Assembly: GCF_001428625.1 (NCBI RefSeq) | Contig: NZ_LMIE01000032.1 | Span: 241,833-305,832 of the forward strand | Direction: 5' to 3' | DNA from: Hydrogenophaga sp. Root209 | GTDB lineage: Bacteria; Pseudomonadota; Gammaproteobacteria; Burkholderiales; Burkholderiaceae_C | Length of the DNA stretch: 64,000 nucleotides | In this document: positions 8,721 through 16,808 of the stretch, in pieces | Layout of the letters: the number at the start of each line of letters is the position of its first letter | Numbering within the stretch: the stretch's first letter is position 1 | Translations under genes and position numbers: made by a program | Notes under the pieces: model-generated | What the model saw: the letters and a program-made list of their open reading frames with translations, nothing else | The model's database searches: none | Told to the model about the DNA's origin: nothing

Positions 8721-9156
8721 AACCCAGGTGGTGCATCAGCTCGCGCAGGATGAGCAGGGTTGCAGCCGCCTCCTTGCCAGCCGGCAGGCCCCGTAGCGCA
8801 GACGGATCGCCCAGCGCGCCCGAGGCCAGGCGCTGGAACAAGCCCTCCACCACCTCGCGTGTGAGCACCGCCCCGGCCGGCCCTTCGGCCTGAGCCAGAG
8901 CGCGCACGAGCGGGTGGTCTGCCACCAGCGTGGAGCGCCCTGCCGTCCAGGCCACGGCGCGCATCAGTTCGTCTTCCACATGATCGATCGCCCGCTCCAG
9001 TTCGAGCGGCGTGGGCAGGTCACCGCGAAAGAAGCGCTGCGCCGTGCTGGCGCTGCCCACGTCGAGCGCGAGCGACCTCCCCTGGTCCTCATCCCCATCG
9101 CGCTCCAGCCAGGTGGCCGTGGCGCCCAGGCGCAGGAACACGCGCTCGCCGCTCAC
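8671..9156 (-). CDS. Short Ppx/GppA-like protein lacking the N-terminal phosphatase half
   Basis: About 161 residues. Two stretches resemble the C-terminal half of the exopolyphosphatase/guanosine pentaphosphatase family: LDVGSASTAQRFFRGDLPTP, compared with the family's SLDVGSVRLTERFL.DPPTP, and GLPAGKEAAATLLILRELM. The N-terminal actin-like nucleotide-binding half is absent, so it is unlikely to be an ordinary Ppx. The GTG start overlaps the stop of the dioxygenase gene as GTGA, so the two are translationally coupled. Alternatives are a stand-alone regulatory domain or a decayed remnant. The family assignment is by eye and only moderately sure. Confidence 0.5.
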   Translation of the reverse strand: MSGERVFLRLGATATWLERDGDEDQGRSLALDVGSASTAQRFFRGDLPTPLELERAIDHVEDELMRAVAWTAGRSTLVADHPLVRALAQAEGPAGAVLTREVVEGLFQRLASGALGDPSALRGLPAGKEAAATLLILRELMHHLGFSQVVVAPPSPGAALP

Positions 9157-9941
9157 TGCGCCACCTCGCCAAACACGAAGGCGTCCATCGACAGCACGCC
9201 GTGCGTGATGCCGCCGTCGATCACCCGCGCCGGCACCGACTCGCCCGCGGCACCGGCGGCCACCAGCAGCGGCAGGAAGTGCTCGGTGGTGGGGTGGGCG
9301 CGCTTCGCGTGGGGAGCGATCTCCAGCGTGCGCTGCAGGCGCGCACCATCGCCCTGCTGCACGGCTTCGCGCACCCAGGCCACGAATTCGGTGGCATAGG
9401 CCTCTTCATGGCCGTGCCCGGCGCGGAACTCGTAGAGGTTGTGCGTGAGGCTGCCCGAGCCGACGATGAGCACGCCTTCATCGGCCAGCGGCGCCAGCGC
9501 CCGGCCGAGTGCCCAGGCACCCGCGGCGTCCAGCGTGGCGGGCAGCGACACCTGGAACACCGGCACATCCGCCTCGGGGTACAGATAGAGCAGCGGCACC
9601 CAGGCGCCGTGGTCCAGGCCACGGTGCTCGTCGCCGTGGGCACTCCAGCCGGCTTGCTGCAACACGTCCAGCGCGCGGCGGGCCAACTCGGGGTGACCGT
9701 TGGCCGGGTAGCCGATCTCGTACAGCGGCTGCGGAAAACCGCCGAAGTCGTGGATGGTGGCGGGCTTTTGCGAGAGGCCCACACGCGCACCCTGCGTCAT
9801 CCAGTGCGGGGAGACGATCAGCACGGCCCGGGGCCGGGGCAAGGCGCGGCCCAGCGCGCTGAGTTGCGGCCCGGCCAGGCCGGGCTCCAGCGCGAAGGTG
9901 GGCGCGCCGTGGGACACGAAAACGGTGGGCAAGCGGGTCAT
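9153..9941 (-). CDS. Class III extradiol ring-cleavage dioxygenase, DODA/YgiD type
   Basis: About 262 residues of the LigB/DODA family, close to the usual 260-280. Metal ligands fit SHGAPTFAL near the start, the SPHW segment and LDHGAWVPL. The enzymes of this family use Fe(II) or Zn(II) to open catecholic rings such as 4,5-DOPA; the substrate here cannot be told from sequence. The ATG at 9941 is supported by GGAGAA 5-6 bp upstream; a longer frame to 9977 is not. It is downstream of DoxX on the same strand (42 bp) and coupled to the next gene. A quinone/catechol detoxification role together with DoxX is an inference. Confidence 0.85.
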   Translation of the reverse strand: MTRLPTVFVSHGAPTFALEPGLAGPQLSALGRALPRPRAVLIVSPHWMTQGARVGLSQKPATIHDFGGFPQPLYEIGYPANGHPELARRALDVLQQAGWSAHGDEHRGLDHGAWVPLLYLYPEADVPVFQVSLPATLDAAGAWALGRALAPLADEGVLIVGSGSLTHNLYEFRAGHGHEEAYATEFVAWVREAVQQGDGARLQRTLEIAPHAKRAHPTTEHFLPLLVAAGAAGESVPARVIDGGITHGVLSMDAFVFGEVAQ

Positions 9942-9983
9942 GCGTTTCTCCTGCGGCGCCGGGCGCCGTGCGGTCAATGAATC

Positions 9984-10442
9984 TCAGTCGGCGCGGCGGG
10001 CCAGCGTGGCGTCCACCGAGGCGTTGCCCGCGCCGCTGATGAGCAGCGAAACGGCGGCGGCGAGCAAGGCCAGCGCGAACTCGTAGCCGTTGTTGGCCAT
10101 GAAGAGGCCCTTGTCCAGGTGCACGGTGGCAATCGCCACCAGCATCGTCACGGCGAGCACGGCGGCGGCCGGGCGCACCAGCAGACCCAGCAGCAAGGCC
10201 AGGCCACCGAAGAACTCGGCGGAGCCGGCCAGCAGCGCCATGAGGTAGCCCGGGCTCAGGCCCAGCGAGTCCATGAACTGGCCCGTGCCTTCCAGGCCGT
10301 AGCCGCCAAAGGCACCAAACAGTTTCTGTGCGCCGTGCGCCACAAAGACGATGCCGATGGGGATGCGCAGGGCCAGCGGTGCCCAGCCGGCGCTGGTGCT
10401 CAGCAGGCGTTGCAAGGGAGAGGCGGTGGTGATGTTGTTCAT
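9984..10442 (-). CDS. DoxX family inner-membrane protein
   Basis: About 152 residues with four predicted membrane helices and the DoxX hallmarks GIVFVAHGAQKLFG and GSAEFFGGLALLLGLL. DoxX/SURF4-like proteins take part in quinone-linked redox or thiol and aromatic stress responses in several bacteria. The ATG at 10442 gives a normal N-terminus; the frame extends to 10517 without a signal of use. The gene is divergent from a LysR regulator, with TTCC-ACACA-GGAA at 10496-10508 in the shared control region, which may be part of the regulator's binding site. Confidence 0.85.
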   Translation of the reverse strand: MNNITTASPLQRLLSTSAGWAPLALRIPIGIVFVAHGAQKLFGAFGGYGLEGTGQFMDSLGLSPGYLMALLAGSAEFFGGLALLLGLLVRPAAAVLAVTMLVAIATVHLDKGLFMANNGYEFALALLAAAVSLLISGAGNASVDATLARRAD

Positions 10443-10564
10443 GGTGAATTTCTGAAAAGGGGTTGAGGGGTGAATCGATGACTGGACTGTAGAAGTTCCA
10501 CACAGGAAGATAAACATGCTCCAATGAGACTGACTGTTCCGATAACTGACACAAATGGACCGAG

Positions 10565-11479
10565 ATGGACCGATTTGAAGAAATGCGGGTGTTTGCGGCG
10601 GTGGTGGACGCGGGCAGCTTCGTGGGCGCGTCCGACGCGCTGCCCATGTCCAAGGCAGCGGTGTCGCGCCACGTGGCCGAGCTCGAAGCGCGCCTGGGTG
10701 TGCGGCTGCTGCACCGGACCACGCGCAAGCTCTCGCTCACGGCCGAAGGCGAGGTGTTTCACGCGCGCTGCAAGGACGTGCTCTCCACCGTGGATGAGGC
10801 CGAGGCCGAAATCACCTCGCGCAGCGGCGAGGCCAGTGGCCTGCTGCGCATCAACGCACCGTTCACCTTCGGTCTGTTGCACCTGGCGCCGCTGTGGGTG
10901 GAGTTCATGGCGATGCACCCCAAGGTCACGCTGGACGTGACCCTGGCCGACCGCATGGTCGATCTGGTGGACGAAGGTTTTGATCTCGCGGTGCGCATCG
11001 CCCGCCTGCCCGACTCCACGCTCATCAGCCGCCAGCTCACCACCACCCGCCTGGTGCTGTGCGCCTCGCCCACCTACCTGCGCCAGCACGGCACGCCGCA
11101 GCACCCGTCGGAGCTGGCGCACCACGCCGTGGCCGCCTACAGCCTGTTTTCGATGGGGGAGAACTGGGTCTTCACCGGACCCGACGGCCCGGTGGCGGTG
11201 AAGGTGTCACCGCGCCTGCGCAGCAACAACGGCGACACCTGCCGCATGGCCGCGCTGCGCCATCTGGGCATCGTGCTGCAGCCCTCGTTTCTGGTGGGGC
11301 CCGACCTGCGGGCCGGCACCTTGGTCGAGGTGCTGCCCACATTCCATTCGCTGGAACTCGGCGTGTACGCGGTCTATCCCTCGCGCAAATTCGTCGCGCC
11401 CAAGGTGCGCCTGCTGATCGACTTTCTGGCCGAGGCCTTCAAGATGCAGGCCTGGCCGGTGACACCGCCAACCACCTGA
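10565..11479 (+). CDS. LysR family transcriptional regulator
   Basis: About 304 residues. An N-terminal winged helix-turn-helix (MDRFEEMRVFAAVVDAGSFV, then AVSRHVAELEARLGVRLL) is followed by the LysR effector-binding fold, including LRINAPFTFGLLHLAPLW. The Asp-Arg-Phe-Glu-Glu start and the TTRLVLCASPTYL segment are typical of the CrgA/AaeR-like branch that often sits beside DoxX and dioxygenase genes. It is divergent from the doxX-dioxygenase genes and very probably controls them. The stop lies 1 bp from the end of the convergent coxL-like gene. Confidence 0.9.
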   Translation: MDRFEEMRVFAAVVDAGSFVGASDALPMSKAAVSRHVAELEARLGVRLLHRTTRKLSLTAEGEVFHARCKDVLSTVDEAEAEITSRSGEASGLLRINAPFTFGLLHLAPLWVEFMAMHPKVTLDVTLADRMVDLVDEGFDLAVRIARLPDSTLISRQLTTTRLVLCASPTYLRQHGTPQHPSELAHHAVAAYSLFSMGENWVFTGPDGPVAVKVSPRLRSNNGDTCRMAALRHLGIVLQPSFLVGPDLRAGTLVEVLPTFHSLELGVYAVYPSRKFVAPKVRLLIDFLAEAFKMQAWPVTPPTT

Positions 11480-11480
11480 A

Positions 11481-13898
11481 TCAGCGCACCTTGCCCAGCG
11501 CTCGCAACACCTTCTGCGGCGTGATCGGTTGCGAGAACACATGGGCATCGAAAGGCGCGATGGCGTCGTTGATGGCATTCATCACCGCCGCCGGCGCGCC
11601 CGCCGTGCCAGCCTCGCCCGCACCCTTGGCGCCCAGCTTCGAGGTGGCGGTGGGCGTCTGGATGTGGGCCACCTCGATGTCGGGCATCTCGGCCGACATG
11701 GGCACGAGGTAGTCGGCCATGCTGGCGTTGATCATCAAACCGCTCTCGTCGTAGAGGCACTCTTCCAGCAGCGCGCCGCCGATGCCCTGCACGATGGCAC
11801 CACGCATCTGTTCGTCCACCAGCATGGGGTTGAGCACGCGGCCGCAGTCCTCCACCGCCCAGTGCTTAAGCAGCTTCACGAAGCCGGTGTCGGTGTCCAC
11901 CTCCACATAGGACGCCTGCACACCGTTGGTGAAGATGAACGGGAAGTCGCGCTGCGCGTAGTGCCGCGTGACCATGAGCTCGGGGGTGAACTCGGCGGGC
12001 AGTGTGTCGGAGCGGAAGTAGGCGATGCGGCCCAGCTCGGCCAGCGGCAGCAGCGCTTCGCCGGTGGCGGCGTCAACGATGCGGTCGCGGCGCACCACCA
12101 GGGTGGCGCCGTCGCGCTTGAGGATGACGGCGGCCACCTTCACGATGTTTTCGCGCAGGGCCTGGCCGGCCAGCAGCACGGCTTCGCCGCCGATGCCCGC
12201 GCCGCGCGATGCCCAGGTGCCGCCGCCATAGGGTGTGGCGTCGGTGTCGCCGGTGACCACACGCACCTTGGCGATGTCCACGCCCACCGCGTCGGCCGCG
12301 ATCTGCTGGTAGATGCCTTCGGTGCCCTGGCCCTGTTCGCCCACGCCGATGAGCACGGTGATGTGGCCTTCGGGGTCCAGCCGCACGGTGGCGCCGTCCT
12401 GCGAGGCGATGCGCGCGCCGCCCACGCCGTAGAACGCGGCGCTGGGGTTGGTGAGCTCGATCACGGTGGCAAAGCCGATGCCGCGAAAAATGCCCTGCTC
12501 GCGCATCGCGGCCTGCTCGGCGCGCAGCGCGTCGTAGTTCATCAGCTCGCGCAGCTTCTTCAGGCTGGCCTGGTGCGAGAGGATTTCCAGCTTGATGCCC
12601 GAGGCCCCGGCGGTGGGGTAGGCGTCGTCGGGGATCACGTTGAGTTCGCGGATGCGCAGCGGGTCCATGCCGATCTTCTGCGCCGCCAGGTCCACCAACG
12701 CTTCGGTCACGGCGCAGGCGATGGGATGGCCCACACCGCGGTATTGGCAGGTCGGCGTCTTGTTCTGGAACACCACGTCGAGCTTCGCGCGGTAGTGCTT
12801 GTGCTTGTAGGGGCCGCCCACCAGGTTGACCACCTGGTTGCCTTCGATGGCGCTGGTGCGCGGGAACATGGAGTACGGGCCGATGCCGGTGAGGTCGTCC
12901 ATGTCGAAGCCGAGGATCTCGCCGTCGCGGTTGACCGCGATGCGCGCCTTGATGTGGTGGTGGCGCGCATGGATGTCGCTGGTGAAGCTCTCCAGTCGGT
13001 CGGCCACGAACTTGACCGGGCGACCCAGCAGGATGGACATCGCCACGGTGGCGAAGTCATCCGGGTAGGCGTGCACCTTGATGCCGAAGGAACCGCCCAC
13101 GTCCTTGCAGACCACGCGGATGGCGCTGGCCGGCAGGTCGAACTGCCGGCCGTAGAGGTCCTGCATCATGTGCGGCGCCTGGCACGAGTGGTGCACGGTG
13201 AGGCGCCGGTCGGCCGGGCTCCAGTGCGCGATCTGCGCGCGCGGCTCCAACGTCACGCCGGTGTGGCGGCCGAATTCGAATTCGATGTCGGCCACCACGT
13301 CGGCCTTGGCAAAGGTCTCGTCGACCTGGCCCACGTCCAGCGTGCGGGTGAAGCACAGGTTGTCGCCCAGTTCGGGGTGGATCAGCGGCGTGGCCGGGTC
13401 CAGCGCGGTGAGCATGTCGGTGGCGGCGGGCAGTTCTTCCCAGTCCACCTCGATGTAGGCCAGCGCGTCCTCGGCCTCGGCGCGCGTTTCGGCCACCACG
13501 GCCACCACCGGCTCCCCCTGCCAGCAGGCGCGATCCAGGGCCAGCGCGTACTGTGGTGCCGACTTCATGCCCGCCAGGTGACCCAGCGTGGCCACCCAGG
13601 GCTTGCAGACCTTGGCGATGTCCTGCCCGTCGGCCACCAGCAGCACGCCGGGCATGGCGCGGGCGAACTCGGCGTTGACCGACTTGATGCGCATGTGCGC
13701 CACGGGGCTGCGCCAATAGACCACATGGGCCATGCGGGGCAGCTCGATGTCGTCCAGGTACTGGCCCAGGCCCTGCGTCAGCCGCTCGATGCCACCGCGC
13801 GGCACCGAGGCACCGATGTAGCGCTGGTCGTCGTTGACCGGGGTCAGCGGCCGGCTGTGGTCCACGCCGGGTTCGAGGTTGACGGTATCGCGCTTCAT
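11481..13898 (-). CDS. coxL: Molybdopterin-binding large subunit of a CoxL/xanthine dehydrogenase family oxidase
   Basis: About 805 residues, the usual size for a CoxL-type catalytic subunit. It carries the family's molybdopterin segments (for example GSFGIKVHAYPDD, GVGEQGQGTEGI and GAKGAGEAGTAGAP near the C-terminus, the last with the catalytic Glu of the family). The active-site loop reads TCQYRGVGHP, not the AYXCSFR of form I carbon monoxide dehydrogenase, so CO oxidation is unlikely; an aldehyde or N-heterocycle hydroxylase fits better. The ATG at 13898 has an AAGGAGG site. It overlaps the small subunit gene as ATGA. Substrate unknown. Confidence 0.85.
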   Translation of the reverse strand: MKRDTVNLEPGVDHSRPLTPVNDDQRYIGASVPRGGIERLTQGLGQYLDDIELPRMAHVVYWRSPVAHMRIKSVNAEFARAMPGVLLVADGQDIAKVCKPWVATLGHLAGMKSAPQYALALDRACWQGEPVVAVVAETRAEAEDALAYIEVDWEELPAATDMLTALDPATPLIHPELGDNLCFTRTLDVGQVDETFAKADVVADIEFEFGRHTGVTLEPRAQIAHWSPADRRLTVHHSCQAPHMMQDLYGRQFDLPASAIRVVCKDVGGSFGIKVHAYPDDFATVAMSILLGRPVKFVADRLESFTSDIHARHHHIKARIAVNRDGEILGFDMDDLTGIGPYSMFPRTSAIEGNQVVNLVGGPYKHKHYRAKLDVVFQNKTPTCQYRGVGHPIACAVTEALVDLAAQKIGMDPLRIRELNVIPDDAYPTAGASGIKLEILSHQASLKKLRELMNYDALRAEQAAMREQGIFRGIGFATVIELTNPSAAFYGVGGARIASQDGATVRLDPEGHITVLIGVGEQGQGTEGIYQQIAADAVGVDIAKVRVVTGDTDATPYGGGTWASRGAGIGGEAVLLAGQALRENIVKVAAVILKRDGATLVVRRDRIVDAATGEALLPLAELGRIAYFRSDTLPAEFTPELMVTRHYAQRDFPFIFTNGVQASYVEVDTDTGFVKLLKHWAVEDCGRVLNPMLVDEQMRGAIVQGIGGALLEECLYDESGLMINASMADYLVPMSAEMPDIEVAHIQTPTATSKLGAKGAGEAGTAGAPAAVMNAINDAIAPFDAHVFSQPITPQKVLRALGKVR

Positions 13899-14380
13899 GC
13901 GGTGGCCTCCTTGCGTTGTTGCAGCACGTCGCAGATCGCATCCACGATGGCCTGGTAGCCGGTGCAGCGGCAGTAGTTGCCCGAGATCCACTCACGCACC
14001 TCGGCGCGGTTGGCACCCGGCATCTGCTCCACCAGCTCCTTGGCCGCCATCAACATGCCCGAGGTGCAGAAGCCGCACTGCAGCGCGTTGCGCCGCACAA
14101 AGGCGTCCTGCAGATCGCGGATCACGCCGGACTGGCTCACGCCTTCGATGGTCTGCACGTGCCCACCGTCGGCCTGCACGGCCAGGGTGAGGCAGCCGCG
14201 CACAATCTGGCCGTTGAGCTCCACGGTGCAGGCGCCGCACACACCGTGTTCGCAGCCGAGGTGGCTGCCCTTGAGGCCGAGGTCTTCCCGCAGGAAGTCC
14301 ACCAGATGGGTGCGGGGCTGCACGCTGCATTGGTGCGGCTTGCCGTTGACGGTGACTTTGATCGGGTACAGGTCTGCCAT
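13895..14380 (-). CDS. coxS: [2Fe-2S] small subunit of the CoxS type
   Basis: About 161 residues. The plant-type cluster ligands appear in HLGCEHGVCGAC with a following Cys (GCLTL), and the second cluster in CGFCTSGM and NYCRCTGY. This subunit passes electrons from the molybdenum site to FAD. The ATG at 14380 has AAGGAAC upstream. It overlaps coxL by 4 bp and follows the FAD subunit by 15 bp, so the three subunits are one transcript. Confidence 0.95.
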   Translation of the reverse strand: MADLYPIKVTVNGKPHQCSVQPRTHLVDFLREDLGLKGSHLGCEHGVCGACTVELNGQIVRGCLTLAVQADGGHVQTIEGVSQSGVIRDLQDAFVRRNALQCGFCTSGMLMAAKELVEQMPGANRAEVREWISGNYCRCTGYQAIVDAICDVLQQRKEATA

Positions 14381-14395
14381 GGTGTTCCTTGGGGC

Positions 14396-15253
14396 TCAGG
14401 CGGCAACGGCAACAGGCAGCAGGCGGTGCAGCAGCACGCCGGCCAGATGCCGTTTGGTGTCGGGGGTGTTGGTCAGGTCGGGCAGCGGGTCGATCTCGCT
14501 GCGCAGGCTGGCCACGGCCTGGGTCACGGTGGCCAGGTCCAGCGCGCGGCCTTGCAGCAGCGCTTCGGTCTGGCGCGCGCGCAGCGGCGTGGCGTCCACA
14601 CCGAGCAGCACGATGCGCAGGTCGTGCAGGGCCGCGCCTTCGCGCCGCGCGGTGGCGGCCAGGCCCACAATGGCGTAGTCGCCGTGGCGGCGCGCCAGTT
14701 CGCTGAAGCCGAACCAGTGGTCGGCACCGGCCAGCGGGATCTCGCAGGCGGCCAGCAATTCGTCGGGCTGCAGCGCGGTGCTGTAGAGACCAGTGAAGAA
14801 ATCGTCGGCCGCGATGCGGCGTTCGCCTTTCGGCCCGCGCGCCACCACCGTGCCGCCCAGCGCCAGCAGGCAGGTGGGCCACTCGGCCGCCGGGTCGGCG
14901 TAGGCAATGGAGCCGCCCCAGGTGCCGCTGTTGCGGATGGCGCGGTGCGCGATGTGAGGCGCAGCCGCCTTGAGCAACGGGGCGTGGCGTGCCACCAGCG
15001 GGCTGAACTCGATGTCGGTGTGCGTGGCCAGCGCGCCGATGCGCAGCACCTGGCCCTGCACGCTGATGCCGCGCAGCGATTCGATGCCGGTGATGTCGAT
15101 CACCAGCTGCGGTTCGGACAGGCGCATGTTCAGTGTGGCCATCAGCGTCTGGCCACCAGCGAGCAGGCGGGCGTCGTCGCCGTGTTCCTGCAGCAGGGCA
15201 ATGACCTTGTCGATGGAGGCGGGTTTGACGTAGTCGAAGGCGGCGGCTTTCAT
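14396..15253 (-). CDS. coxM: FAD-binding medium subunit of the CoxM type
   Basis: About 285 residues. The two FAD-binding signatures of the family are present: AGGQTL (residues ~33-38) and NSGTWGGSIAYADPAAEWP (~108-126). It accepts electrons from the iron-sulfur subunit. The gene lies 10 bp downstream of the coxG-like gene and 15 bp upstream of coxS. The start at 15253 has GAGGACC upstream. Confidence 0.92.
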   Translation of the reverse strand: MKAAAFDYVKPASIDKVIALLQEHGDDARLLAGGQTLMATLNMRLSEPQLVIDITGIESLRGISVQGQVLRIGALATHTDIEFSPLVARHAPLLKAAAPHIAHRAIRNSGTWGGSIAYADPAAEWPTCLLALGGTVVARGPKGERRIAADDFFTGLYSTALQPDELLAACEIPLAGADHWFGFSELARRHGDYAIVGLAATARREGAALHDLRIVLLGVDATPLRARQTEALLQGRALDLATVTQAVASLRSEIDPLPDLTNTPDTKRHLAGVLLHRLLPVAVAA

Positions 15254-15263
15254 GGGGCGGTCC

Positions 15264-15905
15264 TCAAGCAGTCAACAAGGAAGCGATCCACACGCCGAAG
15301 CCGGTGGACAGGGACCCGAGCACGAACCACAGCACGCGAACGCCTTCGCCGCTGGCGACCGGCTGGGGCACCTGGATGGAGCGCGGCACGAAGGTGGGCT
15401 GCGACGCAGCGGTGGCACTTTCCGCGGTTTCCGCGGGCGCTGCTTCAACAGCCTCCACCACCGGCACACCGACCATCTGTTCGTTGAACGCGGTGAAGAA
15501 CTGGTCGGCCATCTGCTTGGAGGCGGCGTCGATCATGCGGCCGCCCACCTGGCCCAGCTTGCCGCCGATGGCGGCTTGCGCGGTGTAGCGCAGGCGTGTG
15601 CCACCGGCCTCGTCGGTGAGCTCCACGTTCGAGTGGCCCTTGGCCATGCCGGCCGCGCCGCCCGAACCCTGAAAGCGCAGCACGCAGCCTTCGTTGGCGC
15701 GGATGTCTTCCATGCGCACATGGCCCACGAAGCGCGCGCGTACCGGACCGATCTTCACGGCCACGCGGGCGGTGCGTTCGGTCGGGCTGGTGGCTTCCAT
15801 GGCTTCGCAGCCGGGGATGCAGCGCGTCAGGATCTCCGGGTCGTTGAGCCCGGCCCAGACCTTCTCGCGGGGTGCGCCGATCAGGATGTCTCCAGTCAAT
15901 TCCAT
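15264..15905 (-). CDS. coxG: CoxG-like SRPBCC protein with C-terminal membrane tail
   Basis: About 213 residues. The N-terminal SRPBCC domain begins MELTGDILIGAPREKVWAGL and matches CoxG proteins, which help assemble or tether Cox-type molybdenum hydroxylases at the membrane. A hydrophobic segment near the end (LWFVLGSLSTGFGVWIASLL) would anchor it. The ATG at 15905 starts exactly at the conserved domain; the longer frame overlaps the divergent regulator and is not used. It is first in the coxGMSL-like operon. Confidence 0.85.
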   Translation of the reverse strand: MELTGDILIGAPREKVWAGLNDPEILTRCIPGCEAMEATSPTERTARVAVKIGPVRARFVGHVRMEDIRANEGCVLRFQGSGGAAGMAKGHSNVELTDEAGGTRLRYTAQAAIGGKLGQVGGRMIDAASKQMADQFFTAFNEQMVGVPVVEAVEAAPAETAESATAASQPTFVPRSIQVPQPVASGEGVRVLWFVLGSLSTGFGVWIASLLTA

Positions 15906-15939
15906 GCCTTGAATCCTCGGGTTTTCACGGGTGTTTTTG

Positions 15940-15986
15940 TTTACCAGTCGGTTAACAATGGTACGAATCATTGACCGATCGGTAAA
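15940..15986. promoter_or_regulatory. Inverted repeat operator between the cox operon and the TetR gene
   Basis: Left arm TTTACCAGTCGGT (15940-15952) and right arm ACCGATCGGTAAA (15974-15986) match at 11 of 13 positions, and CAATG/CATTG lies inside. The right arm contains the 10-bp palindrome ACCGATCGGT. This is a typical layout for a TetR operator that would silence both the cox operon and its own gene. Confidence 0.7.
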
Positions 15987-15990
15987 TAGC

Positions 15991-16719
15991 GTGCGCATCC
16001 AGACAAACCCTGACAAGGCGAACGAAGCCAGAAATGCAGATCCGCAAGCCCCGGCACGCCGGCGCATGGGCGTGGTCGAGCGCGAGCGCCAGATCCTCGA
16101 TGGCGCGATCCAGTTTTTCTCCGTGCACGGCTTCGGCGGCCAATTGCGCGACCTGGCCAAGAGCATCGGTGTCACACACGCGCTGCTCTACCACTACTTC
16201 CCCACCAAGCAGGCGCTGGTCGACCGCGTGTACGTGGAAGTGTTCGAAGGCCGCTGGCGGGACGAGTGGGATGCGCTGCTGGACGATCCCGACAAGTCGG
16301 TCGAAGACAAGTTCACGGCCTTCTATCTGGAGTACGTGACGATCACGCTGTCGCGGGAGTTCGTTCGCATCCTGGTGTTCTCGGGTCTGACCGACCACAC
16401 CATCACCGACCGCTTCTTCGCCATGCTGCGGACCCGGCTGTTTCCGCGCCTGATCCGCGAAACACGCCGCTTCCGTGGCGTGACCAGCCGCGCGAAGCCC
16501 AGCGAGCGCGAGATGGAGCTGCTCACGGGCCTGCACGGCGGCTTCTTCTACATCACCATGCGCCGCTGGATTTACGCGCAGGACGTCTACAGCGAAAGCG
16601 CCCACGACGGTTACGACGAACAGCTGGTGCGCGACCGCGTGCGCGCCTACCTGCACGCCAGCCGAGATCTGTTTGCCGACACCACCGGGAGCACGCGCAA
16701 GCGCCCGTCCCAACGCTGA
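15991..16719 (+). CDS. TetR family transcriptional regulator
   Basis: About 242 residues from the GTG at 15991. The helix-turn-helix reads GGQLRDLAKSIGVTHALLYHYF, a TetR hallmark (residues ~50-75). The C-terminal ligand domain is not recognisable. An ATG at 15958 and one at 16066 are other possible starts. I prefer a start after the operator at 15940-15986, because the operator would otherwise be inside the gene, but no clear ribosome site decides it. It is divergent from coxGMSL and followed on the same strand by a TRAP transporter. Confidence 0.85.
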   Translation: MRIQTNPDKANEARNADPQAPARRRMGVVERERQILDGAIQFFSVHGFGGQLRDLAKSIGVTHALLYHYFPTKQALVDRVYVEVFEGRWRDEWDALLDDPDKSVEDKFTAFYLEYVTITLSREFVRILVFSGLTDHTITDRFFAMLRTRLFPRLIRETRRFRGVTSRAKPSEREMELLTGLHGGFFYITMRRWIYAQDVYSESAHDGYDEQLVRDRVRAYLHASRDLFADTTGSTRKRPSQR

Positions 16720-16808
16720 CACACCCATTTGATGAAGCCGGTGCGGGGGCACCGGCACCCTGCCCACCCGGCTGAACCCTCAGCCATGACACCCACCGAG
16801 GAGACAAC

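Noticed and set aside
11481-13898. Carbon monoxide dehydrogenase (form I)
   Set aside because: The active-site loop lacks the AYXCSFR signature; only a general Cox-type hydroxylase is supported.
11529-13958. Long plus-strand frame opposite coxL
   Set aside because: Composition is antisense-like and the minus strand holds a complete molybdopterin subunit with strong ribosome site.
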